A stretch of 64,000 nt of DNA from Maridesulfovibrio zosterae DSM 11974 (GCF_000425265.1 NZ_AUDC01000010.1:310001-374000), one strand, 5' to 3'; shown: positions 1 to 8,404, counted from the stretch's first letter. The notes: generated by a model from the letters alone, not told the origin. Program-made: numbers and translations.

Positions 1-1
1 A

Positions 2-661
2 GCCCTGCTTTCAATATTCTTCCTGCCAGTCTGGTTGTTTTTTTTCATATGGAGCTTTCACGCCAAAGTGCTTGGTAACTGGGCCGTAATTTCTTATGTC
101 AGCGGTGTCATAATTGCCGGAATTGCTTTTGAAAAATTTTGGGCCAGACGTGGACACTTCCGCTTATTGTGGATTTTTTTGAGTCTTTTCATTTTCATGG
201 TGCTGCACTTTCAAAATCTTGTTCCTCTACCAGATAATTTGAACCCAACTCATCGTTTGAAGGGCTGGACAGATCTTGGACAGCAGGTCGCTGAACTGGA
301 AAAAAGCCAGTTTAAAAATCCTGATAAAGTATTTGTCATGAGTGAACTCTATGACATGACTGCCGCCTTGGCCTTCTATGTACCGGGGCAGCCTCGCACA
401 TATTGCGCATGGATTGACAGACGCATGAACCAATACGATCTTTGGCCTGGCCCTCAGGATAAGATAGGCTGGGACTGCGTATATGTTCTCAAGAAATATA
501 AAGAGGGGCCGGATAAAGAACTTGTTAAAATGTTCAAACGGATCAGTCCGCCTATCCACATCCAGACTACTTTCCGTGGTAAACCAGCACGCAAATTTAC
601 TATCTATTTGTGTTATGATTACAACGGATACTGGCCTAAAGATGAAAGATTACGATTTTAA
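2..661 (+). CDS. GT39-family (ArnT-like) glycosyltransferase, C-terminal part
   Basis: The reading frame is open to the left edge of the window, so this is the 3' part of a longer gene. About 219 codons are visible. The first ~55 residues are hydrophobic membrane segments containing a GNW-A-x-x-Y stretch typical of the last transmembrane block of ArnT/GT39 enzymes. A soluble C-terminal domain follows, with the family pattern SELYDMTAALAFYVPGQP and a later NQYDLWPGP. Family knowledge: these inner-membrane enzymes move a sugar from an undecaprenyl-phosphate carrier to lipid A or another periplasmic acceptor. A complete paralogue lies at 25528-27462. Family assignment is fairly safe; the substrate is unknown. 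A strong terminator follows at 701-742. Confidence 0.75.
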   Translation, partial: ALLSIFFLPVWLFFFIWSFHAKVLGNWAVISYVSGVIIAGIAFEKFWARRGHFRLLWIFLSLFIFMVLHFQNLVPLPDNLNPTHRLKGWTDLGQQVAELEKSQFKNPDKVFVMSELYDMTAALAFYVPGQPRTYCAWIDRRMNQYDLWPGPQDKIGWDCVYVLKKYKEGPDKELVKMFKRISPPIHIQTTFRGKPARKFTIYLCYDYNGYWPKDERLRF

Positions 662-700
662 CACAGTTAAAACCTAGCTTATCTTAAATAAAGTTTAAAC

Positions 701-742
701 AAAATCCCCTCCTGTTTTTAAAACAGGAGGGGATTTTTTTTT
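701..742 (+). terminator. Rho-independent terminator
   Basis: A perfect 17-bp stem (arms 701-717 and 721-737, loop of 3) is followed by a run of T. It closes the GT39 gene upstream. Confidence 0.93.
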
Positions 743-899
743 GAAAACCTAAAAATATATTTCGATAAAAAATCTAAAATTATTTTTTACGAACTTGTGG
801 TTCATCGCCAGCTTATTCACTTTCATATATTATTTCCTGTGTAATTCCAGACTATTTGATACCTGTTGGAGTATTGTGGCAGATAAAGGTACATTTTCA

Positions 900-934
900 T
901 GACAATCTTTGACATTTTTTGACAAATAATGTCA
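900..934. promoter_or_regulatory. Helically phased TGACA repeats upstream of the HTH gene
   Basis: TGACA occurs at 900, 910 and 920, and its inverse TGTCA at 930, all exactly 10 bp apart. The last two form a TGACA-N5-TGTCA dyad. A one-turn period places all four on the same face of the helix. The position just before an excisionase-like HTH gene suggests an operator for that protein, but this is inference. The TTGACA at 909 or 919 could also serve as a -35 element. Confidence 0.45.
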
Positions 935-958
935 TAAGGATTACATCGTAGTGTAAAT

Positions 959-1216
959 TTGAAAAATCAGGACAAGTCTTTGACTCCCTCGCCTACGCTA
1001 TACACGGTGCGTGAGATAGCTGACACGCTAAGAATCCATCCACGGACAGCTTACAGGTTGATTCAGGAGGGTAAGATTCGCGGTATTAAAGTTGGCAGCC
1101 AGTGGCGTGTTCCGGAAAGTTCTCTGCTGGAATACATTGAAACCGGTTTGCAGGCTCCTTGCAAAAAGAGCAAAGACGATGACAAGAGTTCTGAACAACT
1201 GAAACTGCCCATTTGA
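959..1216 (+). CDS. Excisionase-family helix-turn-helix DNA-binding protein
   Basis: An 85-residue protein whose central part (about residues 15-62) is a MerR/excisionase-type winged helix: YTVREIADTLRIHPRTAYRLI, then a GKIRGIKVGSQWRVP wing and a final helix. The C-terminus is charged and probably disordered. Such small proteins bind DNA as regulators or recombination-directionality factors; here no integrase is nearby, so regulation is more likely. The only in-frame start before the conserved domain is TTG at 959, which lacks a good ribosome-binding site (AAGGA at 936-940 is too far), so the start is uncertain. A phased TGACA array precedes it. The next gene follows after 20 bp and may be co-transcribed. 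Confidence 0.75.
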   Translation: MKNQDKSLTPSPTLYTVREIADTLRIHPRTAYRLIQEGKIRGIKVGSQWRVPESSLLEYIETGLQAPCKKSKDDDKSSEQLKLPI

Positions 1217-1236
1217 CAAACATCGGTGGACAAATC

Positions 1237-1620
1237 ATGAAAAAAACGGGTGCCCAGAAACGGGTTAATCTGGAAAATGATTTCGGCGGTCAAATTTCCT
1301 TTACCGGGAAAATTGAAAATGAATCCCTTAACTACAATGAAAATAGCGGAGAGCTGGTATCTGAAAAAATTTACAGTACCGAGCAGGGGCGTACGGGGTA
1401 CAGCGTAGTTAACGGAGACGGATTAAAACGTGAAAGACGGGCTTATCTGCTGGAAGATCAAGGTGAAACCTGCATAGTTTCAAATGGATCAATCCTGCTT
1501 GGTCTGGATACAGAAAATTTGCTGACCTTTTTTGCCAAAGGCTTAGCTGCTGAGGCAGAGCAATACTCTACAGATGAAATAGAGTATGTAAAAAAGCAGC
1601 TTGAGGCTGTAAACGAATAA
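1237..1620 (+). CDS. Conserved hypothetical protein, 127 aa
   Basis: I do not recognise a family. The ATG at 1237 is chosen because GGTGGA sits at the correct distance upstream; a TTG at 1213 is also in frame but overlaps the end of the preceding gene. The protein is soluble, acidic, and without signal peptide or membrane segments. It opens with a basic stretch, has a beta-rich middle, and ends in a helix ending KKQLEAVNE. It probably forms a two-gene unit with the HTH protein, ending at the terminator at 1669-1704. Function unknown. Confidence 0.6.
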   Translation: MKKTGAQKRVNLENDFGGQISFTGKIENESLNYNENSGELVSEKIYSTEQGRTGYSVVNGDGLKRERRAYLLEDQGETCIVSNGSILLGLDTENLLTFFAKGLAAEAEQYSTDEIEYVKKQLEAVNE

Positions 1621-1668
1621 AGCAGAGCTTCTGTCTGCTTAAAAATTGTTTAATATTTACTAACAGGC

Positions 1669-1704
1669 AAAAAATCCCCGGTACATATGTACCGGGTTTT
1701 TTTT
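1669..1704. terminator. Bidirectional Rho-independent terminator
   Basis: A 20-bp perfect palindrome (1677-1696) is flanked by an A-run on the left and eight T on the right, so it can end both the plus-strand gene at 1620 and the minus-strand gene ending at 1703. Confidence 0.88.
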
Positions 1705-2359
1705 AGTTCTTCTTAAGTTCCTTGATGAACGAGTCTGCCTCATCAATAGACTTCTGCATTTCCTTAATAAGTACCCCAACATCAGATTCGAGGGAATCAA
1801 GCTCTGTTTTAAGAGATGAAATAGCCTGAGCATTAAGGTTGTGCTTCAAATAAAGAACCTGATCCTGAAAAACACCTAAGACCGGACCAATCTTCTTCTC
1901 AGCCTTACGCATCGCAGCCACAAGCCTCTTAAATTTACTTTTAGTCTTGGAAAGTTTAATTCGACTTTCATTTCTAAGTTTTTTGCTGGTGTACTGAGCA
2001 AGTTCAGAATTCCATTCATCAAAAAGATCGTTTCCAACTTCTTCAACTGCATCAATCCGTTTAGTTACATCATCAGCTGCAGCGCGACTTGCTTCAAATT
2101 CATCGTTAAGACGTTCATAGATTTCTTGCAGATCTCCACCATGAAAGCCTGTCAGAACACTGAACTTTTCAAGAGCGCTTTTGAACTGCTCACTGGCTTC
2201 TTCCTGTGATTCGCGAGCCTTCTCAACATCGCTAACCAAAATATCACGCTTATGGTAGCCGAAGGTCTCCATTGTTTTATAATAAGCTGGCTGACACCCG
2301 ACCATTCCGACAACCAATAAAAGCATAAATGAACAGGCAAACTTACAATTCAGTTGCAT
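1703..2359 (-). CDS. DUF2959-family lipoprotein
   Basis: A 218-residue protein with a signal peptide ending in a lipobox (VGMVGC, Cys at about residue 22), so a lipoprotein. The mature start, YYKTMETFGYHKRDILVSDVEKARESQEEA, split here over residues 26-55, is the hallmark of DUF2959. The rest is almost entirely long alpha helices rich in Lys, Glu and Leu, predicted as coiled coils. The family has no established function that I know of; it occurs in the envelopes of proteobacteria. Its minus-strand neighbour upstream is another envelope protein (2499-3608), separated by about 140 bp. Ends at a bidirectional terminator. Confidence 0.8.
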   Translation of the reverse strand: MQLNCKFACSFMLLLVVGMVGCQPAYYKTMETFGYHKRDILVSDVEKARESQEEASEQFKSALEKFSVLTGFHGGDLQEIYERLNDEFEASRAAADDVTKRIDAVEEVGNDLFDEWNSELAQYTSKKLRNESRIKLSKTKSKFKRLVAAMRKAEKKIGPVLGVFQDQVLYLKHNLNAQAISSLKTELDSLESDVGVLIKEMQKSIDEADSFIKELKKN

Positions 2360-2498
2360 GAATTTCCTCCGAATAACTTGGACATATTAAAATCAGAAAT
2401 GCCTACATAGAAACTAGCCGTGCAGATGTCAAAACTACCTAAGCTATTTTTATAAAATAAATTTCCAACTCTTTACAGGATATGATGAATGAAAAATT

Positions 2499-3608
2499 CT
2501 ACTGAATCCAGAATTCAACATCCTCCGACCACCATGAGGCATCAGGCAAAGTTGACAAATCTTCAATAAAATCAGTTAAATTCGTTGAATCTAGCCAATA
2601 TTCACCATCTCTGAATTTGAATGATCTGGTTAAATCCATTTCGACCGTACTTTCAACTCCGATAATTTTAAAAACCATTCGCCCTCTCGGTTCCTGAACA
2701 TCATATGCTCTAACTCCATGAGATACGAATGAAGGGAAGAAGCGGGTGCGCTGAGCTAAAAAGTCATAAGGTTCCATATCAGGGATGGGATAAAGTAGTA
2801 TAGCTTCACCATGCTCAGCGGCTGGATCATAATTGAATACATATAGTCTGGATGTAATAGGAGGCTTAATAGAAAAGCCCATTTTATCTCCGATTTTATA
2901 AACAGGAAGTTCCCCGCGCTTAAAGTTAATTCTTTTTCCGTCCACCAATTTAAATAACTTTACCCGTGAACCACCTGTAGTTTCCATACTCCCCTTACTT
3001 CCGATGAGTATGGACTTAATATCATCAGCAACTTTTGCAAAATTAGTTGCGGGCTTGCGGGTGCGGGCAAGTTGGCTGGTTTCATCATCTAAATACTGAT
3101 TGACTGAGGCTGAAGCCAGAGTACTACCACTCTCAGGATTCACGACCTTTGCTGTGATATGAAGTTTTTCCTTTGACAGAACATAACTACCAAGCACCAG
3201 CAAATCAGCTTTCAAACTTTTTCGCATCCACGTATTATAATCAAAGGAAGTGTCTTTATGCTCGCTTAGTTCATTTTGCATGCGTGCAAGATCAAAGCGC
3301 TCTACAACTGTCCATGTACGTTTTTTAATTACGGCAAGCCTGGTAGCAATATGCACTGCAATACGTTTATCGAGCATCGAAGGGCCGTTTTCCCCAATCG
3401 ATTCAAATTCGAGAACAGCAATTCGTTTCCCGTCCAACACCCCGTATTCGCTAAGTATCTTAGCTAATTCTGCGCCAGATTCCTCGAGACTGTCAGGACT
3501 GCCGAATAACGATCTTGCATGCACAAGAGAACTAGTAACCACCGTTAATAAAATGCACATAAAAATGGAAAAAAGAATACTTCTTGATCCAACTTGGTCA
3601 AACAGCAT
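2499..3608 (-). CDS. Exported CsgG/FlgO-like protein with DUF4384 domain
   Basis: 369 residues with an N-terminal signal peptide (hydrophobic residues ~12-31, cleavage near VHA-R). Residues ~60-175 resemble CsgG/FlgO-type periplasmic domains: a GKRIAVLEFESIGENGPSM strand, IATRLAVIKKRTWTVVERFDL, then ADLLVLGSYV. Residues ~215-330 look like DUF4384, with the line VYKIGDKMGFSIKPP and later ILLYPIPD. Proteins of this layout are usually outer-membrane-associated or periplasmic, and the combination is common in deltaproteobacteria. AAGGA stands seven bases before the ATG at 3608, supporting the start. It has no Cys at the cleavage site, so it is probably not a lipoprotein. The exact role is unknown. 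Confidence 0.65.
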   Translation of the reverse strand: MLFDQVGSRSILFSIFMCILLTVVTSSLVHARSLFGSPDSLEESGAELAKILSEYGVLDGKRIAVLEFESIGENGPSMLDKRIAVHIATRLAVIKKRTWTVVERFDLARMQNELSEHKDTSFDYNTWMRKSLKADLLVLGSYVLSKEKLHITAKVVNPESGSTLASASVNQYLDDETSQLARTRKPATNFAKVADDIKSILIGSKGSMETTGGSRVKLFKLVDGKRINFKRGELPVYKIGDKMGFSIKPPITSRLYVFNYDPAAEHGEAILLYPIPDMEPYDFLAQRTRFFPSFVSHGVRAYDVQEPRGRMVFKIIGVESTVEMDLTRSFKFRDGEYWLDSTNLTDFIEDLSTLPDASWWSEDVEFWIQ

Positions 3609-3744
3609 ACTTATTTCCTTTTCTCAAAATAAATTTCTTAGAGATATAATATAATTTCATCATGCCCCTCCCCCAAATTAAACAGATAACTCAACGTAAA
3701 CTATCTTCTATCTAATTAAAAGGCATGAATATTTTCAGGCAGTT

Positions 3745-4881
3745 CTACACCTTAAGGAGATCGTCACATAATTCAAGAGCTGCCAGTACCGCCTTATCCA
3801 TGTCATAATATTTATATTGACCAAGCCTTCCGGTAAAACAAACATTATCAACCTTTGCTGCTTCACGATTATACAGCTCAAGTTTGTCGCGGTCTTCCTG
3901 CGTATTAACGGGATAGTACGGCTCTTCCCCATATGTCCATTTCATTGAATATTCACGAGAAACCACCGTTTTACCTCTCAGATTGGACCTTTCAGGATGC
4001 AAATGCTGATATTCGTGGACTCTTGTATAAGGAACATCAACATCTGCATAATTCATAACTGAAGTTCCCTGATAGTCCGGTACATCTTTAACTTCGTACT
4101 CAAAACGGAGGGATCGCCAACTAAGCTCGCCGTGGCAGTAATTGAAATATTTATCTATCGGCCCAGTATAATATACCTTACAGCTCTGCGGTAATTGATC
4201 CTGTATTTTAAAAAAATCATGGTTTAAACGAATATCAATCAGTTCATGATCCAGCATATTTTCAAAAAGAACCTGATAACCGTTCCACGGCAGTCCCTGA
4301 TAACGACAGGTAAAGTAATCGCATTCATAATTATGCCTAAAAGGCAGCCTTGTAATAATCTCTGCTGGCAGCTCACAAGGATCACATTCCCATTGCTTTA
4401 AAGTATATCCTTTTACAAAAGCTTCATAAAGTTCCCGCCCGATCAGGCTGATTGCCTTTTCCTCCAGATTTTGCGGATCAATAATGTTTTCTTTTGCACT
4501 CTGCTCTTTAATAAAATTTTCAACCTCATGTGGACGCAGATTAAGTCCGAAAAAAGAATTAATAGTCTGGAGGTTAACGGGCATATGATAAGTTCTGCCC
4601 TTATAGGTTGTAATAACTTTATGGCGATAACTATTGAAGTCAGTAAACCTGTTTAGAAAATCCCATACTCTTCGCTCGTCTGTATGAAAAATATGAGTAC
4701 CGTAAGTATGGACTTCAACACCTGTTTCAGCATTTATGTGACTGTGGCAATTCCCCCCGATATGATCCCGGCATTCAATGACGAGAACGGGCTCGCCAAG
4801 GTCCTCGGCAATACGTCTTGCTATGGTACAACCAGTTATACCTGCTCCCACAATCAGATGTTTATAATCCCGTTCGGCCAC
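3745..4881 (-). CDS. glf: UDP-galactopyranose mutase
   Basis: A 378-residue flavoenzyme of typical length. The N-terminus has a Rossmann FAD-binding motif (GAGITG, residues ~12-17), then IGGNCHSH, the family pattern YGTHIFHT, and near the end FTGRLGQYKYYDMDKA, which binds FAD and substrate. It converts UDP-galactopyranose to UDP-galactofuranose in the cytoplasm, for galactofuranose-containing surface polysaccharide or LPS. A GT4-like glycosyltransferase is encoded 70 bp upstream on the same strand, so the two probably work on the same glycan. Identification is firm. Confidence 0.95.
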   Translation of the reverse strand: MAERDYKHLIVGAGITGCTIARRIAEDLGEPVLVIECRDHIGGNCHSHINAETGVEVHTYGTHIFHTDERRVWDFLNRFTDFNSYRHKVITTYKGRTYHMPVNLQTINSFFGLNLRPHEVENFIKEQSAKENIIDPQNLEEKAISLIGRELYEAFVKGYTLKQWECDPCELPAEIITRLPFRHNYECDYFTCRYQGLPWNGYQVLFENMLDHELIDIRLNHDFFKIQDQLPQSCKVYYTGPIDKYFNYCHGELSWRSLRFEYEVKDVPDYQGTSVMNYADVDVPYTRVHEYQHLHPERSNLRGKTVVSREYSMKWTYGEEPYYPVNTQEDRDKLELYNREAAKVDNVCFTGRLGQYKYYDMDKAVLAALELCDDLLKV

Positions 4882-4950
4882 TCATACCTCCGTGAATAAC
4901 GAGGAAATTAATTGCATATGCTGCTATTTAATATCTTAGAAAAAATAGAC

Positions 4951-5952
4951 TCAACTTACACCCAGTGCAGCCCAAAGTTTTTCAGCTGCAGTTTTCAAAG
5001 AAAATCTAGATACAACTTTTTTGCGAGCTGCTTCACGCATTTTTGCTCTCAAATCGGGATCAGATTTAAGCAATTGCACCCGTTCCAGCCATTGCTGCGG
5101 TGATGAAATTAGAAACCCATCTTTACCATCTTCAATAATCTCTTTGTTGAATCCCACTGCTGAAGCAACTGGCACCGCTCCGCAAGCCATATATTGCAAC
5201 AACTTAAATCCACACTTCCCTCTGGTATACTCATCATCGGTAAGGGGCATAAGCCCTATATCCATTGATTGAAGCTGCTCCACCTCCCGTTCAGAACTCC
5301 AGTCTTCGTATGATACCAGATCAGAAGCATTGCCCGTATAAATTTTATTGGAAACCACAAAAGCAGGATCTGCAACAAGCACAGGGTTAAGGCTTTGCAG
5401 GACTTCATCTATGAAAAACATATTACTTGAAGTACCCATCCAGCCCACACGAGAACGATCCGGATGAAAAGAACCCGGAATATATTTATCAGTATCAAGC
5501 GGAGTGGGAATAATCTTAATATTTGATGAACCTTCCGCACCACGCGCAGCAAGGTATGAATTACCGGCAATAACAGTATCCACCTGACGACACTGCCTTA
5601 AAAATCGTTTCGTATCCTTGGCTGATCTTGCATCACGTCTGGCACTTGGTGGAACACTTGGATGAAAAGTCCAAAGGGCATCATCAAAATCATAAACAAG
5701 ATTGCTGCACCTGCTTTTGAGAAGCATTGGTTCAAGCGGCGAAAAAAGTTTTTTCTGGATAACAATTGCGTCATATCTGCCAAGCCCAGTAAAAAAACTC
5801 AATCTTTTAAAAAAAGATTTCGGAATACGCTTTTTACGGATATCCCAGCCCAAAGTTTTTCCAAGCTCAACATATGGAAGAACTCTGAAGCGTACACTGG
5901 GCAGATCATCACCGGACTGAGCAAGAAAAAGAATTTTTGGAATTTTTGTCAT
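4951..5952 (-). CDS. GT4-type glycosyltransferase
   Basis: A 333-residue GT-B-fold glycosyltransferase. The N-terminal half starts KIPKILFLAQSGDDLPSVRFR and contains LVYDFDDALW, a feature of one GT4 subgroup. The C-terminal half has the nucleotide-sugar-binding region, including DIGLMPLTDDEYTRGKCGFKL, split as residues ~238-258, then QYMACGAVPVAS and GFNKEII. The pattern KCGFKLLQYMACG is the usual donor-binding block. The donor and acceptor cannot be told from sequence. The downstream neighbour is UDP-galactopyranose mutase, so a galactofuranose-containing glycan is a reasonable guess. Confidence 0.85.
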   Translation of the reverse strand: MTKIPKILFLAQSGDDLPSVRFRVLPYVELGKTLGWDIRKKRIPKSFFKRLSFFTGLGRYDAIVIQKKLFSPLEPMLLKSRCSNLVYDFDDALWTFHPSVPPSARRDARSAKDTKRFLRQCRQVDTVIAGNSYLAARGAEGSSNIKIIPTPLDTDKYIPGSFHPDRSRVGWMGTSSNMFFIDEVLQSLNPVLVADPAFVVSNKIYTGNASDLVSYEDWSSEREVEQLQSMDIGLMPLTDDEYTRGKCGFKLLQYMACGAVPVASAVGFNKEIIEDGKDGFLISSPQQWLERVQLLKSDPDLRAKMREAARKKVVSRFSLKTAAEKLWAALGVS

Positions 5953-6175
5953 TATATAATTTAATTACTACAGATTTAATTAATGCCTATTTGTGTTTTT
6001 ATTACAATACTTTCGATATTTCAGCAAATTTGACGCCTTAAAAATAGGTTTTAATTACAAAGACTTAGTTAGTCTAGAGTCGTATTGTAAATACACATTT
6101 ACTACTAAATTATCTGTAAGTTCTGCCGATATAAACCATAGAAGATAAATCAAGTTACTGACTCCGGGAGGAGAG

Positions 6176-6391
6176 ATGAGTTTCGAAAAAACAAATAAAA
6201 ACAGCTCTTGGAAGTCCTGCACTCCATCATCTGAAAACAGTATATTAGAATTTGATGATGAAAATGCTGAACGCCGGCAAAAGCTTAATGAACTTCGTGA
6301 ACAGATTCGCACTGGAAGCTATCGCCCGTCAATCGGTGAAATAGCCATTAATCTGGTCAGGGGAACCATGCCCTCAAACAGCTTTCAATAA
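6176..6391 (+). CDS. FlgM-like small protein (anti-sigma-28 type C-terminus)
   Basis: A 71-residue protein. Residues ~34-64 (ERRQKLNELREQIRTGSYRP, then IGEIAINLVRG) match the C-terminal pattern of FlgM, in which helices bind sigma-28: a charged helix, a G-[ST]-Y-turn, then an IA-x-x-L helix. The N-terminal half is polar and probably disordered, also as in FlgM. A very strong Shine-Dalgarno (GGGAGGAGA) lies almost against the ATG. It stands alone between envelope genes, with no flagellar operon around it except fliN 2 kb away. It may be a second, divergent FlgM or another regulator using the same fold. Confidence 0.5.
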   Translation: MSFEKTNKNSSWKSCTPSSENSILEFDDENAERRQKLNELREQIRTGSYRPSIGEIAINLVRGTMPSNSFQ

Positions 6392-6536
6392 TTTTATGCC
6401 AGCATGAACAATTATCCCCGATCTCACTATCCGGCCTGAACTCTCTCAACAATTATCTCTGATATATTTTCCATACAACAGACTTTACCTTCGGCGCACA
6501 TAGATTTAGACTGCCTGGTCTGAAACCGGAGGTATA

Positions 6537-7403
6537 ATGTTAATTGTAATAAATGTGGATGATCTGGGACTGCACCCAGCAGTGCGCAGAGCCGTGGATG
6601 AACTTGCCGAAATTGGGGTTGTAACCTCATCGACAATGCTTGCCAACGGTCCTGATTTATCTGAGTCTGTCCTGCTTCAAGATAAGCACGAAGCTCTCGG
6701 TATTGGTGCGCACTTAAACCTGCTGCGGGGAAAACCCATATCCAATCCAGACCATATACCCAGCCTTGTGGATGACGACGGACTTCTGTTCGGCAATTAT
6801 TCGTCCCTGCTGCTACGATACATAACAGGCCGTATCAGACTGACTGAAGTTGAAAAGGAATGGTCAGCACAGATAGAATACCTTCTGGACCACAATGTTA
6901 GATTGACCCATTTTGACAGCGAAAAACATATCCATGCATGGCCTGGGCTATACAATTTAGCAGGCAGACTGGCTTGTAAATATGGAATTAAATGGATGCG
7001 CAGACCATTTGAACATTCATCGTTTTTACCTTTTAATAAAGATATACTGCGCGTTAATTTTTTAAAGTTCTGCCTTGCAGGATCATTTCCGGAAAAACTA
7101 CCCCGCACAGCATCCTGTGTATGGGGCATAGGCAACCAGAAAGAAAACTTAACCCCTGAACTTTTTGAAAAATACATTGAAACATACCGACCTGAAATTA
7201 TCGAAATAGTCTGCCATCCCGGTAATCCTGCGCATGGAGACGGACCGCTCCCTTCCGACTTCGGGCCCATGCGGGTTGAAAAACAATGGAAGGAAGAATA
7301 TCTTTCCCTGTCAATAAAAAGATGGCTTGAAATTTTTGAAAAAATCGGGGCCACACCTGTCAATTACGGACAAATAGATCCCCGGACCGGAGAAATTAAA
7401 TAA
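6537..7403 (+). CDS. ChbG/HpnK (YdjC-type) carbohydrate deacetylase
   Basis: 288 residues, full length for the YdjC/ChbG family. Metal and catalytic motifs are visible: NVDDLG near the N-terminus (Asp8-Asp9), a GIGAHLNL His at 59, THFDSEKHIH (His125, 131 and 133), and EIVCHPGNPAH late in the chain. The family removes N-acetyl groups from amino sugars. Its stop overlaps by one base the start of a DPM1-like GT2 gene (TAATG), so translation is coupled. In Francisella a YdjC-type enzyme (NaxD) deacetylates undecaprenyl-phosphate-GalNAc made by a GT2 enzyme, before an ArnT-like enzyme transfers it to lipid A. The same set of families is present here, so a lipid-carrier-linked amino sugar is the best guess for substrate. 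Confidence 0.85.
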   Translation: MLIVINVDDLGLHPAVRRAVDELAEIGVVTSSTMLANGPDLSESVLLQDKHEALGIGAHLNLLRGKPISNPDHIPSLVDDDGLLFGNYSSLLLRYITGRIRLTEVEKEWSAQIEYLLDHNVRLTHFDSEKHIHAWPGLYNLAGRLACKYGIKWMRRPFEHSSFLPFNKDILRVNFLKFCLAGSFPEKLPRTASCVWGIGNQKENLTPELFEKYIETYRPEIIEIVCHPGNPAHGDGPLPSDFGPMRVEKQWKEEYLSLSIKRWLEIFEKIGATPVNYGQIDPRTGEIK

Positions 7404-8404
7404 TGCAAGAATATATGGAACATGATCAGGATATAGAGGTCAGTATTGTCACGCCAATGCATAACGAAGAAGGCTGTGTACGCGAATTCCACCGCCGTAT
7501 CGGTGAAGCACTTCAAAACATGAACACAACGTATGAAATCCTACTTGTTAATGACGGCTCTACTGACTGCACTGAAGATATAATCCGAGAACTTTCTGTA
7601 AATGATCCTAACCTCAAAGGGATTATGCTGGCTCGTAACCGTGGTCAGTGCACCGCTATTTATGCTGGAATTCAGGAAAGTAAAGGCCGCTATGTAGTTA
7701 TCATGGACGGCGACCTGCAACACAAGCCGGAAGAAGTACCTTCTCTTATCGAAGAGATACGCAAGGGCTATGATCTTGTTTCCGGCTGCCGCACTAATCG
7801 CGGTGAATCCATGATCAAACGCAAACTTCCCAGCAAAATTGCAAACTATCTAATGCGGGCTACCAGCGGATGTCAGGTCAAGGATATGGGGGGGCTATCT
7901 GTACTTAAAGGTAAACTGGCCCGTTCCATGACCCTGCGTGAAGGACAGCATCGCCTTATTCCGGCTCTAGTTTACAGCATGGGAGGATCTGTTTCCGAAG
8001 TTCCAATTTCCGCCCCTGCCAGATTTGCAGGTCAAAGCCATTATGGACTGGCCCGCTCTATTGATGTCCTTTTCGATATTATAATGCTGTGGTTCCAGTC
8101 CTCATTCAAACAGCGCCCTATCTATCTTTTCGGCCGCATCAGCCTGTTGCTATTCATGATTGCATCGCTGATCATGCTGTGGCTGCTTTATGGAAAAGTA
8201 TTTTTCGGCATACATATGGGCACCCGTCCTCCTTTCATGGGCTGTATTCTGCTTTATCTCAGCTCGCTTGGATTTATGTCCACAGGATTCATACTCGAAT
8301 CACTTGCCAATACCTATGACGCTGTCATGGGCAACAAAACATACCAGATAAGGGAAACTGTCACTCAGGGAATTGCCAGGGCAGGGAATTGCCAGGGCAG
8401 GTAA
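7403..8404 (+). CDS. DPM1/ArnC-like GT2 glycosyltransferase (polyprenyl-phosphate sugar synthase)
   Basis: 333 residues. The GT2 catalytic domain occupies ~1-230: VSIVTPMHNEEGCV at the start, VNDGSTD, then the DxD-containing VIMDGDLQHKPEE. Two C-terminal transmembrane helices (about residues 240-270 and 275-305) are typical of enzymes that load a sugar onto undecaprenyl phosphate. It is translationally coupled to the preceding deacetylase. The last residues are unusual: a 16-bp tandem duplication at 8368-8399 shifts the frame, giving a tail GNCQGR instead of GKK. This is unlikely to harm function because it lies after the last membrane helix. The gene ends before a strong terminator. Confidence 0.88.
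   Translation: MQEYMEHDQDIEVSIVTPMHNEEGCVREFHRRIGEALQNMNTTYEILLVNDGSTDCTEDIIRELSVNDPNLKGIMLARNRGQCTAIYAGIQESKGRYVVIMDGDLQHKPEEVPSLIEEIRKGYDLVSGCRTNRGESMIKRKLPSKIANYLMRATSGCQVKDMGGLSVLKGKLARSMTLREGQHRLIPALVYSMGGSVSEVPISAPARFAGQSHYGLARSIDVLFDIIMLWFQSSFKQRPIYLFGRISLLLFMIASLIMLWLLYGKVFFGIHMGTRPPFMGCILLYLSSLGFMSTGFILESLANTYDAVMGNKTYQIRETVTQGIARAGNCQGR
8368..8399 (+). repeat. 16-bp tandem duplication at the 3' end of the GT2 gene
   Basis: GGGAATTGCCAGGGCA occurs twice without a gap (8368-8383 and 8384-8399). Sixteen is not a multiple of three, so the second copy changes the reading frame of the last codons. Removing one copy restores an ending GIARAGKK followed by TAA. Confidence 0.95.

Noticed and set aside
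6797-7363. 188-codon open frame on the minus strand
   Set aside because: Antisense to the ChbG-type deacetylase, without ribosome-binding site or recognisable domain.
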